The notes beneath the pieces were generated by a model, which had not been told where the DNA came from, made no database searches, and worked only from the letters and a program-made list of their open reading frames with translations. The position numbers were made by a program, and so were the translations under genes. Below, in pieces: positions 53,786 to 63,437 of a DNA stretch of 64,000 nt; the stretch's first letter is position 1; each line of letters starts with the position of its first letter. The DNA comes from Mesorhizobium sp. AR07 (lineage in GTDB: Bacteria > Pseudomonadota > Alphaproteobacteria > Rhizobiales > Rhizobiaceae): contig NZ_CP080528.1 of NCBI RefSeq assembly GCF_024746815.1, forward strand, positions 957,443 to 1,021,442, read 5' to 3'.

Positions 53786-54090
53786 GACCGTGAGTGCATC
53801 GACCTACAAGAACCACCGCTATCCGATCGAAATCGTGGCCCGTGCTGTCTGGCTCTACTTCCGCTTCAATCTGAGCCTGCGCGATGTCGAGGAAATGCTG
53901 CTCGATCGCGGGATCGTCGTTTCCTACGAGACCATCCGCCGATGGTGCCGAAAGCACGGCCCTGATTATGCGCGCCGCATACGCCGCAAGGCACCAACGA
54001 AAGATGATGTCTGGCATCTGGATGAAGCGCCTGCTGACGCGACTTCTGAAGAAGCAGGGTCTGCCGCCAAAGCGTATGATCACCGAGCAT
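53784..54090 (+). pseudogene. IS6-family transposase, internal segment missing
   Basis: MTVSASTYKNHRYPIEIVARAVWLYFRFNLSLRDVEEMLLDRGIVVSYETIRRWCRKHGPDYARRIRRKAPTKDDVWHLDE is the N-terminus of an IS6-family transposase. After WHLDE it jumps, with a frame change, to KRLLTRLLKKQGLPPKRMITE. That skips the ~35 residues that are found inverted at about 53565-53690. It is therefore an internally rearranged, dead copy. Confidence 0.8.
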
Positions 54091-54600
54091 AGCCCAAATC
54101 GTCCTGGCCATCTTGTTCGCCAGGGCGATCGCCACCAGCATACGTGGCTTCCTTGCCAGCATCTGCCCCAGCCAGGATCCCTTGGAGATCGCTTTGCGCC
54201 CTAGCCAGTTCAGCCGTGACATCGCCCCGATGATGAAGCAACTGGCGAATGTCGGCTTGTCCTTCCTTCGAAACCCGTCCGAGCCTCTCCTTGCCCCCTG
54301 AGGAATGTTGCCGCGGGACTAAGCCCAGCCAGGCTGCGAAGTCACGGCCACGTTTGAAGCTTGCCATATCGGGTCCGAAAATTCTCGGTCGCCAGCGCCG
54401 TCAGCGGGCCGACTCCCGGCATTGTCTGCAGCCGTCGCGCCGTACCGGTCTGTGACGCCAGCTTCTTGAGCTGGCCCGTCTTGGCCTCGATCCGTTCCGT
54501 CTTCTGGGCAATCTGGTCGATGAGGTCCCGACACTCTTCCCGGACCAGCTCGGGCAAGATCCAGATCTGTTCGATCGTTGCGCCCATTCGGGTCGTCGCC
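54090..54600 (-). pseudogene. IS110-family transposase remnant
   Basis: Three frames on the minus strand give consecutive pieces of the C-terminal half: ILPELVREECRDLIDQIAQKTERIEAKTGQLKKLASQTGTARRLQTMPGVGPLTALA, then FKRGRDFAAWLGLVPRQHSSGGKERLGRVSKEG, then GSWLGQMLARKPRMLVAIALANKMARTIWAML. These correspond to the intact relative at 35269-36294. Several frameshifts make it non-functional. Confidence 0.8.
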
Positions 54601-54639
54601 TTCTCACACCCGCTTTACCGACGTCAGGCTGTTTCGTTC

Positions 54640-54830
54640 TGCACCTCAATCATGCAGCTACGGCCAACGCCGGATTCCGATAATCCTCTTTCTTGGTACC
54701 TCTGCGGGTCAATCGACCAACAGAGGACCCGCCAATGCCGGCTTGCCGCGATCCGCAGCTTCTTCCACTTCGTGGCCACCAGGGATCCCGCATCGATCGC
54801 TCAATGCGTCGAAATCCTTCAGCTCATGCC
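54640..54830 (+). pseudogene. Tyrosine recombinase N-terminal fragment
   Basis: SWYLCGSIDQQRTRQCRLAAIRSFFHFVATRDPASIAQCVEILQLMP resembles the SAM-like N-terminal domain of transposon-type tyrosine recombinases. The catalytic domain is absent; the frame runs on into an IS6 fragment. Confidence 0.6.
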
Positions 54831-55080
54831 GAACGTGGAACACCGCTCGCATAAAGGCTTGAACAACCGGGCGGAGAATTCTCATCTGCCGTTCCGAAAA
54901 CGGGCACGAACGCGACAGGGTTTCCGGTCGGTCGGCTCATTGCAGCATTTCGTGTCGATCTTCTCCGCCGTCCGAAATCTCTTCGTCCCATCCCAGACCA
55001 ACCGCTCCGCAGCACAAATTCGAATCCATCGACGCCAAGCCATGGCCGCGTGGGAAGCCGTGAGTGCACGGCCTGCCTGA
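54831..55080 (+). pseudogene. IS6-family transposase C-terminal fragment
   Basis: NVEHRSHKGLNNRAENSHLPFRKRARTRQGFRSVGSLQHFVSIFSAVRNLFVPSQTNRSAAQIRIHRRQAMAAWEAVSA is the C-terminal part of an IS6 transposase, with the catalytic glutamate in NNRAENSH. It may be the missing end of the copy at 53784, separated by the IS110 and recombinase pieces. Confidence 0.8.
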
Positions 55081-55559
55081 AAAGCGCGGTATCGGCCTCA
55101 CGCGGCCACATTTCAAACAACGTGACAACGCCTTTCTTCCTTGTTAGACACGAATTGCGCAGGAAGTCGCGGCGGACGACGGTTGAACGTCTGGCGCTAC
55201 CTCTGTCGCCGCGAGCTATATGGATCCGACCGCCCGAGCAAGCCTGCTGACGACACACACCCTGAACAGACCGGTCCCTATGAGCAGGCAGGCTACTCCA
55301 TCTCGGGTCGTGTCCCATCAGGTTCTCTAATCGCCTTTGTCAACGGGCTCCTTTCTACTCGTTGATGCAGCGCGTGCCGGGCTCAGGGTTCTCTCCGGGG
55401 TCGATCGCAAGGATCGCCGCATGTTTGCGTTGGAACGGGTGGGTCGAAGTGGTGTTCGCGGTTCCGTTGGACCGCATGCGTGGTAGCGACCTCATCCGTG
55501 CAGCGTCCCGGCAAGGACGCATCTCGGGAATTGGAGTTGTTAGGGAATCGAAAGCTCCT
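55081..55559. other. Unassigned sequence
   Basis: No intact gene. A short minus-strand run, AAILAIDPGENPEPGTRCINE ending near 55365, could be the last residues of an unknown protein. Confidence 0.3.
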
Positions 55560-55685
55560 CCTCAGGCTGCAGCAGCAGAGTGGCGGAACGGCTCGTTCGT
55601 CTTCCACATGGCGTGGAGGATAACGGCGAGCTTGCTCGCCACCGCGATCTTCGCCTTATTGAAGCCTGCGCCCTTGGCGGCGAGT
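55560..55685 (-). pseudogene. IS110-like transposase C-terminal stub
   Basis: Minus strand KGAGFNKAKIAVASKLAVILHAMWKTNEPFRHSAAA resembles the conserved extreme C-terminus of IS110/IS116 transposases (KAK.A.A.KLA.ILHAMW..G..F). Only about 40 residues remain. Confidence 0.55.
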
Positions 55686-56194
55686 CTTGATAGACCGGAA
55701 TGCCGAGCTACCGGAGCATATCAAAGCCATTGCCCGCTCCGACCGAATATGTGCGGCGATGTGACGATCCAATTCTTGCGCGTCCGAGTTCTTCGCGCTC
55801 ACACTCGCGCAGGCGCCAACGATCATCAAGGATGTCGCCACGGGACTGCGATCTGGGGCGATGTTGCCAAGGCGGTGGCCGCCCGATCGGTAGATGAACC
55901 CGAGGCGGGCGCGCCTTGATGCGTGATGATCTCAAGAGGGCATTGGCGCTGTAGGCCTCCTCCGCTATTTCGGACCACCAGGGGCCAATCCCGGCTCGGC
56001 TGCTGCTAACGTTGATATCAAAATCTTGATGATGGGCACCGACACTGACCGTTCAGGAGGGTGGCCATCCCTCGTCTGAGTCGCTCACCATTCCATCATC
56101 TTGAATAAGGTGTCGCTATCCGATGCTGGCCTCCGCCCGCCAGCATTTACACCCTCGTGAATTCCAATTTGATTCTGCTCAACCGCAGCATGCC
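55686..56194. other. Unassigned sequence upstream of the kup 3' end
   Basis: A plus-strand run (SCASEFFALTLAQAPTIIKDVATGLRSGAM) is protein-like but interrupted by a stop upstream and not recognised. The rest shows nothing. Confidence 0.3.
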
Positions 56195-58114
56195 CTAAAT
56201 CGCCACCTGCGTCCCGATCTCGACGACACGTCCGGTCGGGATCTGAAAATACTCCGTTGCGTCGGCCGCCGTGCGCGCCAGTCCGATGAACAGCTTGTCC
56301 TGCCAAACCGGCATGCCGGAATTGGGCGAAGCCTTGAGCGAGCGCCGCGACAGGAAGAACGATGTCGTCATGATGTCGAACTTCCAGCCCTGCTTGCGGC
56401 AGATCGCCAGCGCGCGCGGGATGTTGGGCTGCTCCATGTAGCCGAACGTCAACGTCACTCGCATGAACAGCTCGTTGACCGTTTCCATCTTGACGCGCTC
56501 GCTGTCGGGCACGACAGGCTGAGGTGCCGTCACCACCGAAAGGATGACGTTCTGCTCATGCAGCGCCTTGTAGTGCTTCAGGCTGTGCATCAGCGCGGTC
56601 GGTGCACTGAGCGGGTCGCTGGTCAGGAACACGGCGGTGCCGGACACCAGCTGCGGCTTCTTCTTAAAGAGATTGCCGGCAAGGAAATCGAGCGGGATCT
56701 CGTTGCGACGGGTCTTGTCAAACAGATAGCGGCTGCCCCTCAACCACGTCCACATAGCCAGCACAATGGTGAAGGCCGCGGCCAGCGAAGCCCAGCCGCC
56801 CTCGAACACCTTGACGATGTTGGAGGCAAAGAAGCCGACATCGATGAAGCCGAACAGCGCCGTCAGCGAGACTGCCAGCCACAGCTGCCATTTCCAGATG
56901 CGCGTCATGACGACATAGAGCAGCACCGTCGTCACCAGCATGTTGCCGGTAACCGAAATACCATAGGCCGACGCCAGCTTGCTGGACTCACCGAAACCGA
57001 CGACCAGCATCATCACCACCAGCGCCAGCAAGAGGTTGACGCGCGGCATATAGATCTGGCCGGACTGCCTTTCCGATGTGTGCAGGATTTCCAGGCGCGG
57101 CAGCATGTTGAGCTGCACCGCCTGCCTGGTCAGCGAAAAGGCGCCAGAGATGACCGCCTGGCTGGCGATCACCGTCGCGGCCGTTGCCAGCACGACCATC
57201 GGGATCAGCGTCCAGCCCTCGTTCATCTCGAAGAACGGGTGGCCGACCACGCCATTTTGCGCCAGCACGAATGCGCCCTGTCCGGCATAGTTGAGCAGCA
57301 GGCAAGGGAACACGATCGCCAGCCAGGCCAGCACAATCGGCTTGCGGCCGAAATGGCCGAGATCGGCATAGAGCGCTTCGGCGCCGGTGACTGCGAGGAA
57401 GATAGCGCCGATGGTGACGAAAGCGACGTCGGGCGAATTGATCAGAAAGGCGACGATGTAGTGCGGGCTGATCGCCCACAGGATTTCCGGATCGGCGATG
57501 ATGTGGTTGAGACCGGAAAGGCCGATGGCCAGGAACCAAACTGCGGTCACCGGGCCGAATACCAGGCCCACCCCACCGGTGCCAAAGCGCTGCACCGCAA
57601 ACACCATGGCAAGGATGACCAGCGTCAGCGGCACGACATAAGGCTGGAAGGTCGGCGTGACGACATTCATGCCCTCGACCGCCGACAGCACCGAAATCGC
57701 CGGCGTGATGACGGCGTCACCGAAAAACAGCGATGCCCCGACGATGCCGATGCCGAGCATCAGCGCCGAGCGCTTCGGAAAACTGCCCTGCGCCAGCGCC
57801 ATCAGCGACAGCACGCCGCCCTCGCCGCGGTTGTCGGCGCGCAGCACGAACATGATATATTTGATGGTGACGATGATCGTCAGAGACCAGATGATCAGCG
57901 ACAGAACGCCGAGAATATCGCCGCGCTGGGCGACATTGCCGCCCGACGACGCCACCAGCGCCTCGCGAAAGGCGTAGATCGGGCTGGTACCGATATCCCC
58001 ATAGACGACACCGAGCGCGCCCAGCATCAGAACCTTGGTGCTGTGCTGCTCGACTTCCGAATGGCTCGATTGTTCGACGGGTTCTGCCTCACTACCAGTA
58101 TTGGTAAGGGCCAT
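56195..58114 (-). CDS. kup: Kup-family potassium uptake transporter
   Basis: This 639-residue protein has about 12 membrane helices in its first ~440 residues and a C-terminal cytoplasmic region. The Kup signatures are LGALGVVYGDIGTSPIYAFREA, DNRGEGGVLSLMALAQ, FGDAVITPAISVLSAVEG, GAEALYADLGHFG and the PTALMHSLKHYKALHEQNVILSVVT part of the C-terminal domain. It imports K+ with H+. I chose the ATG at 58114 (GGAG 8 bases upstream) rather than the GTG at 58123. It is intact and single, divergent from the effector gene. Rhizobia often carry several kup copies. Confidence 0.95.
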   Translation of the reverse strand: MALTNTGSEAEPVEQSSHSEVEQHSTKVLMLGALGVVYGDIGTSPIYAFREALVASSGGNVAQRGDILGVLSLIIWSLTIIVTIKYIMFVLRADNRGEGGVLSLMALAQGSFPKRSALMLGIGIVGASLFFGDAVITPAISVLSAVEGMNVVTPTFQPYVVPLTLVILAMVFAVQRFGTGGVGLVFGPVTAVWFLAIGLSGLNHIIADPEILWAISPHYIVAFLINSPDVAFVTIGAIFLAVTGAEALYADLGHFGRKPIVLAWLAIVFPCLLLNYAGQGAFVLAQNGVVGHPFFEMNEGWTLIPMVVLATAATVIASQAVISGAFSLTRQAVQLNMLPRLEILHTSERQSGQIYMPRVNLLLALVVMMLVVGFGESSKLASAYGISVTGNMLVTTVLLYVVMTRIWKWQLWLAVSLTALFGFIDVGFFASNIVKVFEGGWASLAAAFTIVLAMWTWLRGSRYLFDKTRRNEIPLDFLAGNLFKKKPQLVSGTAVFLTSDPLSAPTALMHSLKHYKALHEQNVILSVVTAPQPVVPDSERVKMETVNELFMRVTLTFGYMEQPNIPRALAICRKQGWKFDIMTTSFFLSRRSLKASPNSGMPVWQDKLFIGLARTAADATEYFQIPTGRVVEIGTQVAI

Positions 58115-58313
58115 GGACGACACTCCGATAAGCGCGCGGTCCTCTACGCTTGCTGCACTGCAATATCAAGTGCCGTCGCGTAATGACTCCGTTCTGGCAT
58201 TGCCAGTCTTCCGCTCGGCAGACTCATCAACCTCGAAGAGAGAGTGAGATCATTGTGAGACCATACTAAAGCTGCGGCTAGGACGCGCTCACCATGCTGT
58301 CTTGGCGGGCACG

Positions 58314-58347
58314 TTGTCGTCAGGTTCTCGACAGCTTCCCTATGTCA
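58314..58347 (+). promoter_or_regulatory. tts box (TtsI-dependent promoter of type III effector)
   Basis: TCGTCAGGTTCTCGACAGCT followed by TCCCTATGTCAG closely matches the rhizobial tts-box pattern (GTCAG-TT-TCG-AAGCT----C---A), with one mismatch in the AAGCT part (CAGCT). It lies about 50-80 bases before the effector ATG, on the same strand. TtsI, itself induced through NodD and flavonoids, activates such promoters. Confidence 0.8.
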
Positions 58348-58396
58348 GATCCAAGCCCAGCTTCAAACGGGCTTGTATTGCTGAAAGTGAGAACGG

Positions 58397-61300
58397 ATGG
58401 ATTTCACCTCGACCAAGCGGGTGCACGGACAATCGAACAGGGCCGGCCTGCAAGAGAGCTCACGTGCGGCTCCGTCCGCAGGTGCGGCGGCATTTGAGCG
58501 GCAACTGAGCGAGATCGCCAATTCAGGTGGAGGTGGTGGAGCAATGCCGGCCGGCTCGGCGCCGCAGACGGCTCAGTCAACTCGATCCAGAAGGCTCAAC
58601 AAGCGCCCTCTTCATCCCGAGGATGCTCTGCTTATTTCGGGGTTTGAGGAGGCCCTCATCAAGAGCAACGCCGCCGAGGGCACTGCCAGGACCTATGTAG
58701 GTACTCTTCTCAGCTTTGGCCGCTGGCTCTTCGCAAACAACAAAGATCCCATTAAGGATCGGCTCGACAAGCAGTCGCTGACCGAGGATGCGCGCGAGTT
58801 CATCGGAAAGGGCGATCCCGCGAGACTCCTTACGGCAATAGGTCATCTCGGGACCTCGCAGTCGACGGGGGGCGTCGTGCCGATCCCAGGCCGCGTTAAG
58901 TTGACTCCGTATCTTCAGGACGCGGCTCTCATCGAAGAGTATAGAAACCAAACCCCGACACATAGCGGCAGGAGGCATGCAACTGCTCTTAGGAGCTTCA
59001 GTGACTACCTGCGTCAAAACAACAAGAAGGGCATTGCTGGTCGGCTTTTCGGCGGGGCCTTGGATGGAGATGTCAAGGGCTATAAGGAGGACGCCGGTGA
59101 TCAGACCATCAGTTCCGCACTGGCTCATCTTCGAAAATCGGACGCCGGCGTTAAAGCGATGAATCTCGAGCGCCATATTCCCCTCGTTCCTGATCCCGAG
59201 GACGCGGCACTGATGGACCCGAGGCGGATCGGCGAGGCGATTGCGCAGCACAGCGCGTCGCAGGAAGCTGGCAGTTGGCTTGCTGCGGCAGCCCACGATC
59301 AGGATGTGCCTTTGGAGCTGATGGACGAACAGGGCCCGTCGTCCTCAGCGCTGCGGCCGGCTCAGTCAACTCGGCTTCGGAACCAGCCTCTTTATCCTCA
59401 GGATGCTCCGCTTGTTTTTGGGCTTAAGGACGCCCTACTCAAGGGCAACGCCTCCAAGCACACCGCCAAGAATACTGTACGTTCTCTTCTCAGCTTTGGC
59501 CGCTGGGTCTTCGCAAACAACAAAGATCCCATTGAGGATCGGCTCGACCACGGGTCGCTGACCGATGATGCGCGCGAGTTCATCGGAAAGGGCGATCCCG
59601 CGAGACTCCTTACGGGGATAGGTCATCTCCGGACCGCGCAGTCGACGGGCGGAATCGTGCCGATCCCAGGCCGCGCTGAGTTGACTCCTTATCCGGAGGA
59701 CGCGGCTCTCATCAGGAAGTACAGAGACGAAGCAGCGATACAGACCGGCAAAAGGAATGCGACTGCTCTTAGGAGCTTCAGTGACTACCTGCGTCAAAAC
59801 AACAAGAAAGGCATTGCTGGTCGGCTTTTCGGCGGGGCGTTGGATGGAGATGTCAAGGGCTATAAGGAGGACGCCGATGGTGATCGGATCATCGATGCCG
59901 CACTGGATCATCTCCGAAAATCGGAGGCCGGCGTTAAAGCGATGGAGCGCGAGCGCCACATTCCCCTCGTTCCTGATCCCGAGGACGCGGCACTGATGGA
60001 GCCGAGGCGGGTCGGCGAGGCGATTGCGCAGCACAGCGCGTCGCAGGAAGCTGGCAGTTGGCTTGCTGCGGCAGCCCACGATGAGGATGTGCGTTTGGGG
60101 CTGAGGGACGAACAGGGCCCGTCGTCTTCGGGGCCGCAGCCGGCTCAGTCAGCTCGGCTTCGAAGGAACCAGCCTCTTTATCCCCAGGATGCTCCGCTTA
60201 TTTCGGGCCTCAGGGAAGCCCTCATCAAGGGCAACGCCTCCGAGCACACCGCCAACGACTATGTAGGTTCTCTTCTCAGCTTTGGCCGCTGGCTCTTCGC
60301 AAACAACAAAGATCCCATTAAGGATCGGCTCGACCACGGGTCGCTGACCGAGGATGCGCGCGAGTTCATCGGAAAGCGTAATCCCAAGACACTCCTTCCG
60401 GCAATAAATCATCTCCGGACCTCGCAGTCGACGGGCGGAATCGCGCCGATCGCAGGCCGCGCTGAGTTGACTCCGCATCCGGAGGACGCGGCTCTCATCG
60501 CCGCTCTCATCAAAGAGTACAGAGACAAAGCAGCGATACAGACCGGCAAAAGGAATGCAACTGCTCTCAGGAGCTTCAGTGACTACCTGCGTCAAAACAA
60601 TAAGAAGGGCATTGCTGGTCGGCTTTCCGGCAAGGCGTTGAATGGAGATGTCAAGAGCTATAGGAAGGACGCCGGTGGTGATCCAAGGATCGGTTCCGCA
60701 CTGAATTATCTGCGAAAATCGGACGCCGGCGCTAAAGCGATGGAGCTCGAGCGCCATATTCCCCCCGTTCCTGATCCCGAGGACGCGGCACTGATGGACC
60801 CGAGGCGGATCGGCGAGGCGATTGCGCAGCACAGCGCGTCGCAGGAAGCTGGCGCTTGGCCAAAGGAGCTTGCTGCGGCTGCCCACAATCAGGATGTGCT
60901 TTTGGGGCTGATGGACGAACAAGGCCCGTCGTCCTCAGCGCTGCGGCCGGCTCAATTAACTCGGCTTCGCAGGATCCAGCAGCCTCGGAAACAGCAGCCA
61001 CTCTATCCCCAGGATGCTTCCCTTATTTTGGGCCTTGAGGAGGCTCTCATCAATGGAGGTGCCGCCGAACTCACCGTCAAGAACAATGTTAGTATTCTTC
61101 GCCGGTTTGGTGGTTGGCTCTTCGCAAACAACAAATCGAGCATTGTTGCTCGGATCGACAGCAAGTCGCTGAGCGATGGCGGTGAGGTGCTCGAGTTCAT
61201 CGGAAAGGGCGATCCCGCGAGACTCCTTACGGCAATAGGTCATCTCCGGACCTTGCGGTCGACGGGCGTCGTGCCGATCGCAGGCCGCGCTAAGCTGAAT

Positions 61301-63376
61301 CCTCCCCCCCAGAACGTGACGCTCATCAACTCCGAAAACGCGGCACCGATGGAGCGGAGGCGGGTCGGCGACGCCGCTGCGCAGCACAGCGCGTCGCACC
61401 GGGCTGGCAGTTTGGCAAAAGAGCTTCCTGCGAAAGCGCACGATCAGGATATGCGTTTGGGGCTGATGGACGCACCTGGCCCGTCGTCATTTCTAGAGCC
61501 CGCCGCGCGCCATGACCAGGCACCGAATCCCGGAGAGTCCAATCACCAGCGGTCCCGGAACGAGCTGATGGGTGCACCTGCCTGGAGCAACCTCCTGCCA
61601 AGCGAGGAGGCCTTCATCGACGATGAGCATGACACAGCTGGGTTGAGGCCAGCGAAGAGGCAGAGGACCCTGGACGTTCCGCAAGGCCTTGCTGCAGAGC
61701 CGCCGCTGAACGGGATCGCTAATTCAGGCGGTCGCCTGCTGACGCCGGGCCCCACCCATCAACTGGGTGCATCTCCATGGGAGGCACGGCCGATGATGCA
61801 GGGGAGCGGGTACGAAGACGCCGCGGCGCCGCATGCGGTCGCGACGGCCGTCGGGGACGCCGCTGCGCAGCAGGGACCTGCTACTTGGCCATTGGTCCGG
61901 CCGGAAGGTTACGATCAGGATCTGATGGTTGAAGACGGCCCACCATGGTCCGAGGTTCCCCCTGAGCTGGCGCAGGACATAATCCAAGCTGGACGGCAGG
62001 AACCTGCCAGGTCCACGTCAACCTGGTCGCTGCAGATGCCGCTCAACATTGATTGGAGTATGTGGCCAGCGTCGGAAGCAGCGCCAGTGCACTATGTCAG
62101 GGCTCGCTCAGACGCCTACGGCGATTTTGAGGCAGCGGTTAATCCCAATCCGCCCGGGCCAGTACCGGGTCATCACCAGGGCGCTCGACAGCCCGGCTCG
62201 CCGCTGGCGCTTTCTCCGCTGCCGGCCTCCTCGGACGACGAAGCTATGGCGTGGTTGAGCGAGGAGTTGGAGCGGCGGCAGATGCTCCGCGAGACGGAGT
62301 GGCAGCCCATGATGCAAGGGACAGGGTCCGCCGCCGTCTTCAGGCCGGGAGGGCCCGATGACGTTCAGCTCATCCATCGCGGGCAACTTTCGCCGATGAG
62401 TGAAGCTGCGCCAGCGGCAGCGCCACTGGCAAGAACTACCCAACCCGTCTCGCCAGCAACCGCTAGGCTGCCAGAAACCTACCGCGGTCTTCCAGTGGTT
62501 GATCTGACGAGGCCAACCACCACCTCCTCCGATGCCCAGATCGGGGCGTCGCATCCGACAGCCTCTTCCAATGTCCCCGTGGGGTCGGTGCTTGGCGCCG
62601 ACGAGTGGCTGAGCACCGACCATATCCAGAGGGATTACGATTTGCTGGAGGAGCGGCTGCGGGGGATCGATCCGAGGCTCGCCGGCCAGACGCAGTTGGT
62701 GGATCCCCTCATAGCCAATGGTCCCCTGCGCTTGCGCGGTTTCAGCGAAATCGATAGGGAATGCGCATTGCACCGCATTGTCTATGATCAGGATGGCAAC
62801 GACACAGCCGATTTCCTGTTCCTGCCCGTGAACAATGCCACTGAGCATAGCCTCGGCACCCATTGGTCGCTGCTGCTGGTTGATCGCAGCAACCGGGAAA
62901 GGCCGGTCGCCTATCACTACGACTCCCTCCAGCGAGAGGGATACAACGACGCGCCTGCAAGACAGCTCGCAGGGCTGCTGAACGCCACCTTGGCGCCAGC
63001 CCGCATGGCCAGACAGCCGAACCGTTATGATTGCGGCGTCTTTGTGGTGGACGGCACGCGGGCGCTGGTTCAACGACTGGTGGACGGGCAGCGGCCGGAC
63101 CACGAGCCGCTGCACCTCGACAACCTCGTCGCCGATCGGCAGGCGCTGCAAGACCGGCTGATGAGGCGCTTGCCGCACGAGGAGGAGCCCCGGCAGCTGT
63201 TGGATGATGAACCCGCCTCCCCACCAATGATGGCATTCGAGCCAGCGGAAATCTGGCGACTGTTGGATGATGAGCCTGCCTCCCCTTCGCCGCCAATTAG
63301 TTCGACCTCACATGCGCGAACGGACGGTGTTCATCAGCCGACCCAGGCGCCGTGGCTCCCTGAACGCAAAAGATAA
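58397..63376 (+). CDS. nopD: NopD/XopD-like type III effector, Ulp1 SUMO protease with internal repeats
   Basis: This is a 1659-residue protein. Residues ~70-1030 hold four tandem copies (the last degenerate) of a ~250-residue module (LYPQDAPLISGLREALIKGNASEHTA, SLLSFGRWLFANNKDPIKDRL, ATALRSFSDYLRQNNKKGIAGRL). A Pro/Ala/Gln-rich linker follows. Residues ~1420-1600 are a C48 (Ulp1) protease with His1489 (GTHWSLLLVD), Asp1509 (YHYDSLQ), Gln1540 and Cys1546 (NRYDCGVFVVD), so the triad is complete. Relatives are injected into plant cells and remove SUMO from nuclear proteins. A tts box precedes the gene. No secretion chaperone is adjacent; the type III apparatus lies outside the window. Confidence 0.9.
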   Translation: MDFTSTKRVHGQSNRAGLQESSRAAPSAGAAAFERQLSEIANSGGGGGAMPAGSAPQTAQSTRSRRLNKRPLHPEDALLISGFEEALIKSNAAEGTARTYVGTLLSFGRWLFANNKDPIKDRLDKQSLTEDAREFIGKGDPARLLTAIGHLGTSQSTGGVVPIPGRVKLTPYLQDAALIEEYRNQTPTHSGRRHATALRSFSDYLRQNNKKGIAGRLFGGALDGDVKGYKEDAGDQTISSALAHLRKSDAGVKAMNLERHIPLVPDPEDAALMDPRRIGEAIAQHSASQEAGSWLAAAAHDQDVPLELMDEQGPSSSALRPAQSTRLRNQPLYPQDAPLVFGLKDALLKGNASKHTAKNTVRSLLSFGRWVFANNKDPIEDRLDHGSLTDDAREFIGKGDPARLLTGIGHLRTAQSTGGIVPIPGRAELTPYPEDAALIRKYRDEAAIQTGKRNATALRSFSDYLRQNNKKGIAGRLFGGALDGDVKGYKEDADGDRIIDAALDHLRKSEAGVKAMERERHIPLVPDPEDAALMEPRRVGEAIAQHSASQEAGSWLAAAAHDEDVRLGLRDEQGPSSSGPQPAQSARLRRNQPLYPQDAPLISGLREALIKGNASEHTANDYVGSLLSFGRWLFANNKDPIKDRLDHGSLTEDAREFIGKRNPKTLLPAINHLRTSQSTGGIAPIAGRAELTPHPEDAALIAALIKEYRDKAAIQTGKRNATALRSFSDYLRQNNKKGIAGRLSGKALNGDVKSYRKDAGGDPRIGSALNYLRKSDAGAKAMELERHIPPVPDPEDAALMDPRRIGEAIAQHSASQEAGAWPKELAAAAHNQDVLLGLMDEQGPSSSALRPAQLTRLRRIQQPRKQQPLYPQDASLILGLEEALINGGAAELTVKNNVSILRRFGGWLFANNKSSIVARIDSKSLSDGGEVLEFIGKGDPARLLTAIGHLRTLRSTGVVPIAGRAKLNPPPQNVTLINSENAAPMERRRVGDAAAQHSASHRAGSLAKELPAKAHDQDMRLGLMDAPGPSSFLEPAARHDQAPNPGESNHQRSRNELMGAPAWSNLLPSEEAFIDDEHDTAGLRPAKRQRTLDVPQGLAAEPPLNGIANSGGRLLTPGPTHQLGASPWEARPMMQGSGYEDAAAPHAVATAVGDAAAQQGPATWPLVRPEGYDQDLMVEDGPPWSEVPPELAQDIIQAGRQEPARSTSTWSLQMPLNIDWSMWPASEAAPVHYVRARSDAYGDFEAAVNPNPPGPVPGHHQGARQPGSPLALSPLPASSDDEAMAWLSEELERRQMLRETEWQPMMQGTGSAAVFRPGGPDDVQLIHRGQLSPMSEAAPAAAPLARTTQPVSPATARLPETYRGLPVVDLTRPTTTSSDAQIGASHPTASSNVPVGSVLGADEWLSTDHIQRDYDLLEERLRGIDPRLAGQTQLVDPLIANGPLRLRGFSEIDRECALHRIVYDQDGNDTADFLFLPVNNATEHSLGTHWSLLLVDRSNRERPVAYHYDSLQREGYNDAPARQLAGLLNATLAPARMARQPNRYDCGVFVVDGTRALVQRLVDGQRPDHEPLHLDNLVADRQALQDRLMRRLPHEEEPRQLLDDEPASPPMMAFEPAEIWRLLDDEPASPSPPISSTSHARTDGVHQPTQAPWLPERKR
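58597..61490 (+). repeat. Tandem coding repeats of the NopD-like gene, three full and one partial
   Basis: Units begin near 58597, 59376, 60174 and 60990, each about 750-800 bases except the last. Long stretches are nearly identical at the DNA level, for example around 58700-58860, 59480-59640 and 60270-60420, and the GCAACTGCTCT...GACTACCTGCGTCAAAAC block. This points to recent duplication or gene conversion. Confidence 0.85.
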
Positions 63377-63437
63377 CTATTAACCGCGACCATGCGCGTC
63401 CTGGTTCGCATGCTCGGCTTTGATTGGCCTCCGCAGG

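Noticed and set aside
55362..55919. A 185-residue plus-strand frame
   Set aside because: It covers an IS110-like stub on the opposite strand and joins unrelated sequence; no protein-like pattern.
56123..58183. A 686-residue plus-strand open frame rich in His, Arg, Gln and Asp
   Set aside because: It is the antisense shadow of kup. Composition is abnormal and all Kup motifs lie on the minus strand.
58597..61490. Considered as a CRISPR or non-coding tandem repeat
   Set aside because: Repeats are ~750 bases, in frame within one long ORF, and lack short spacers.
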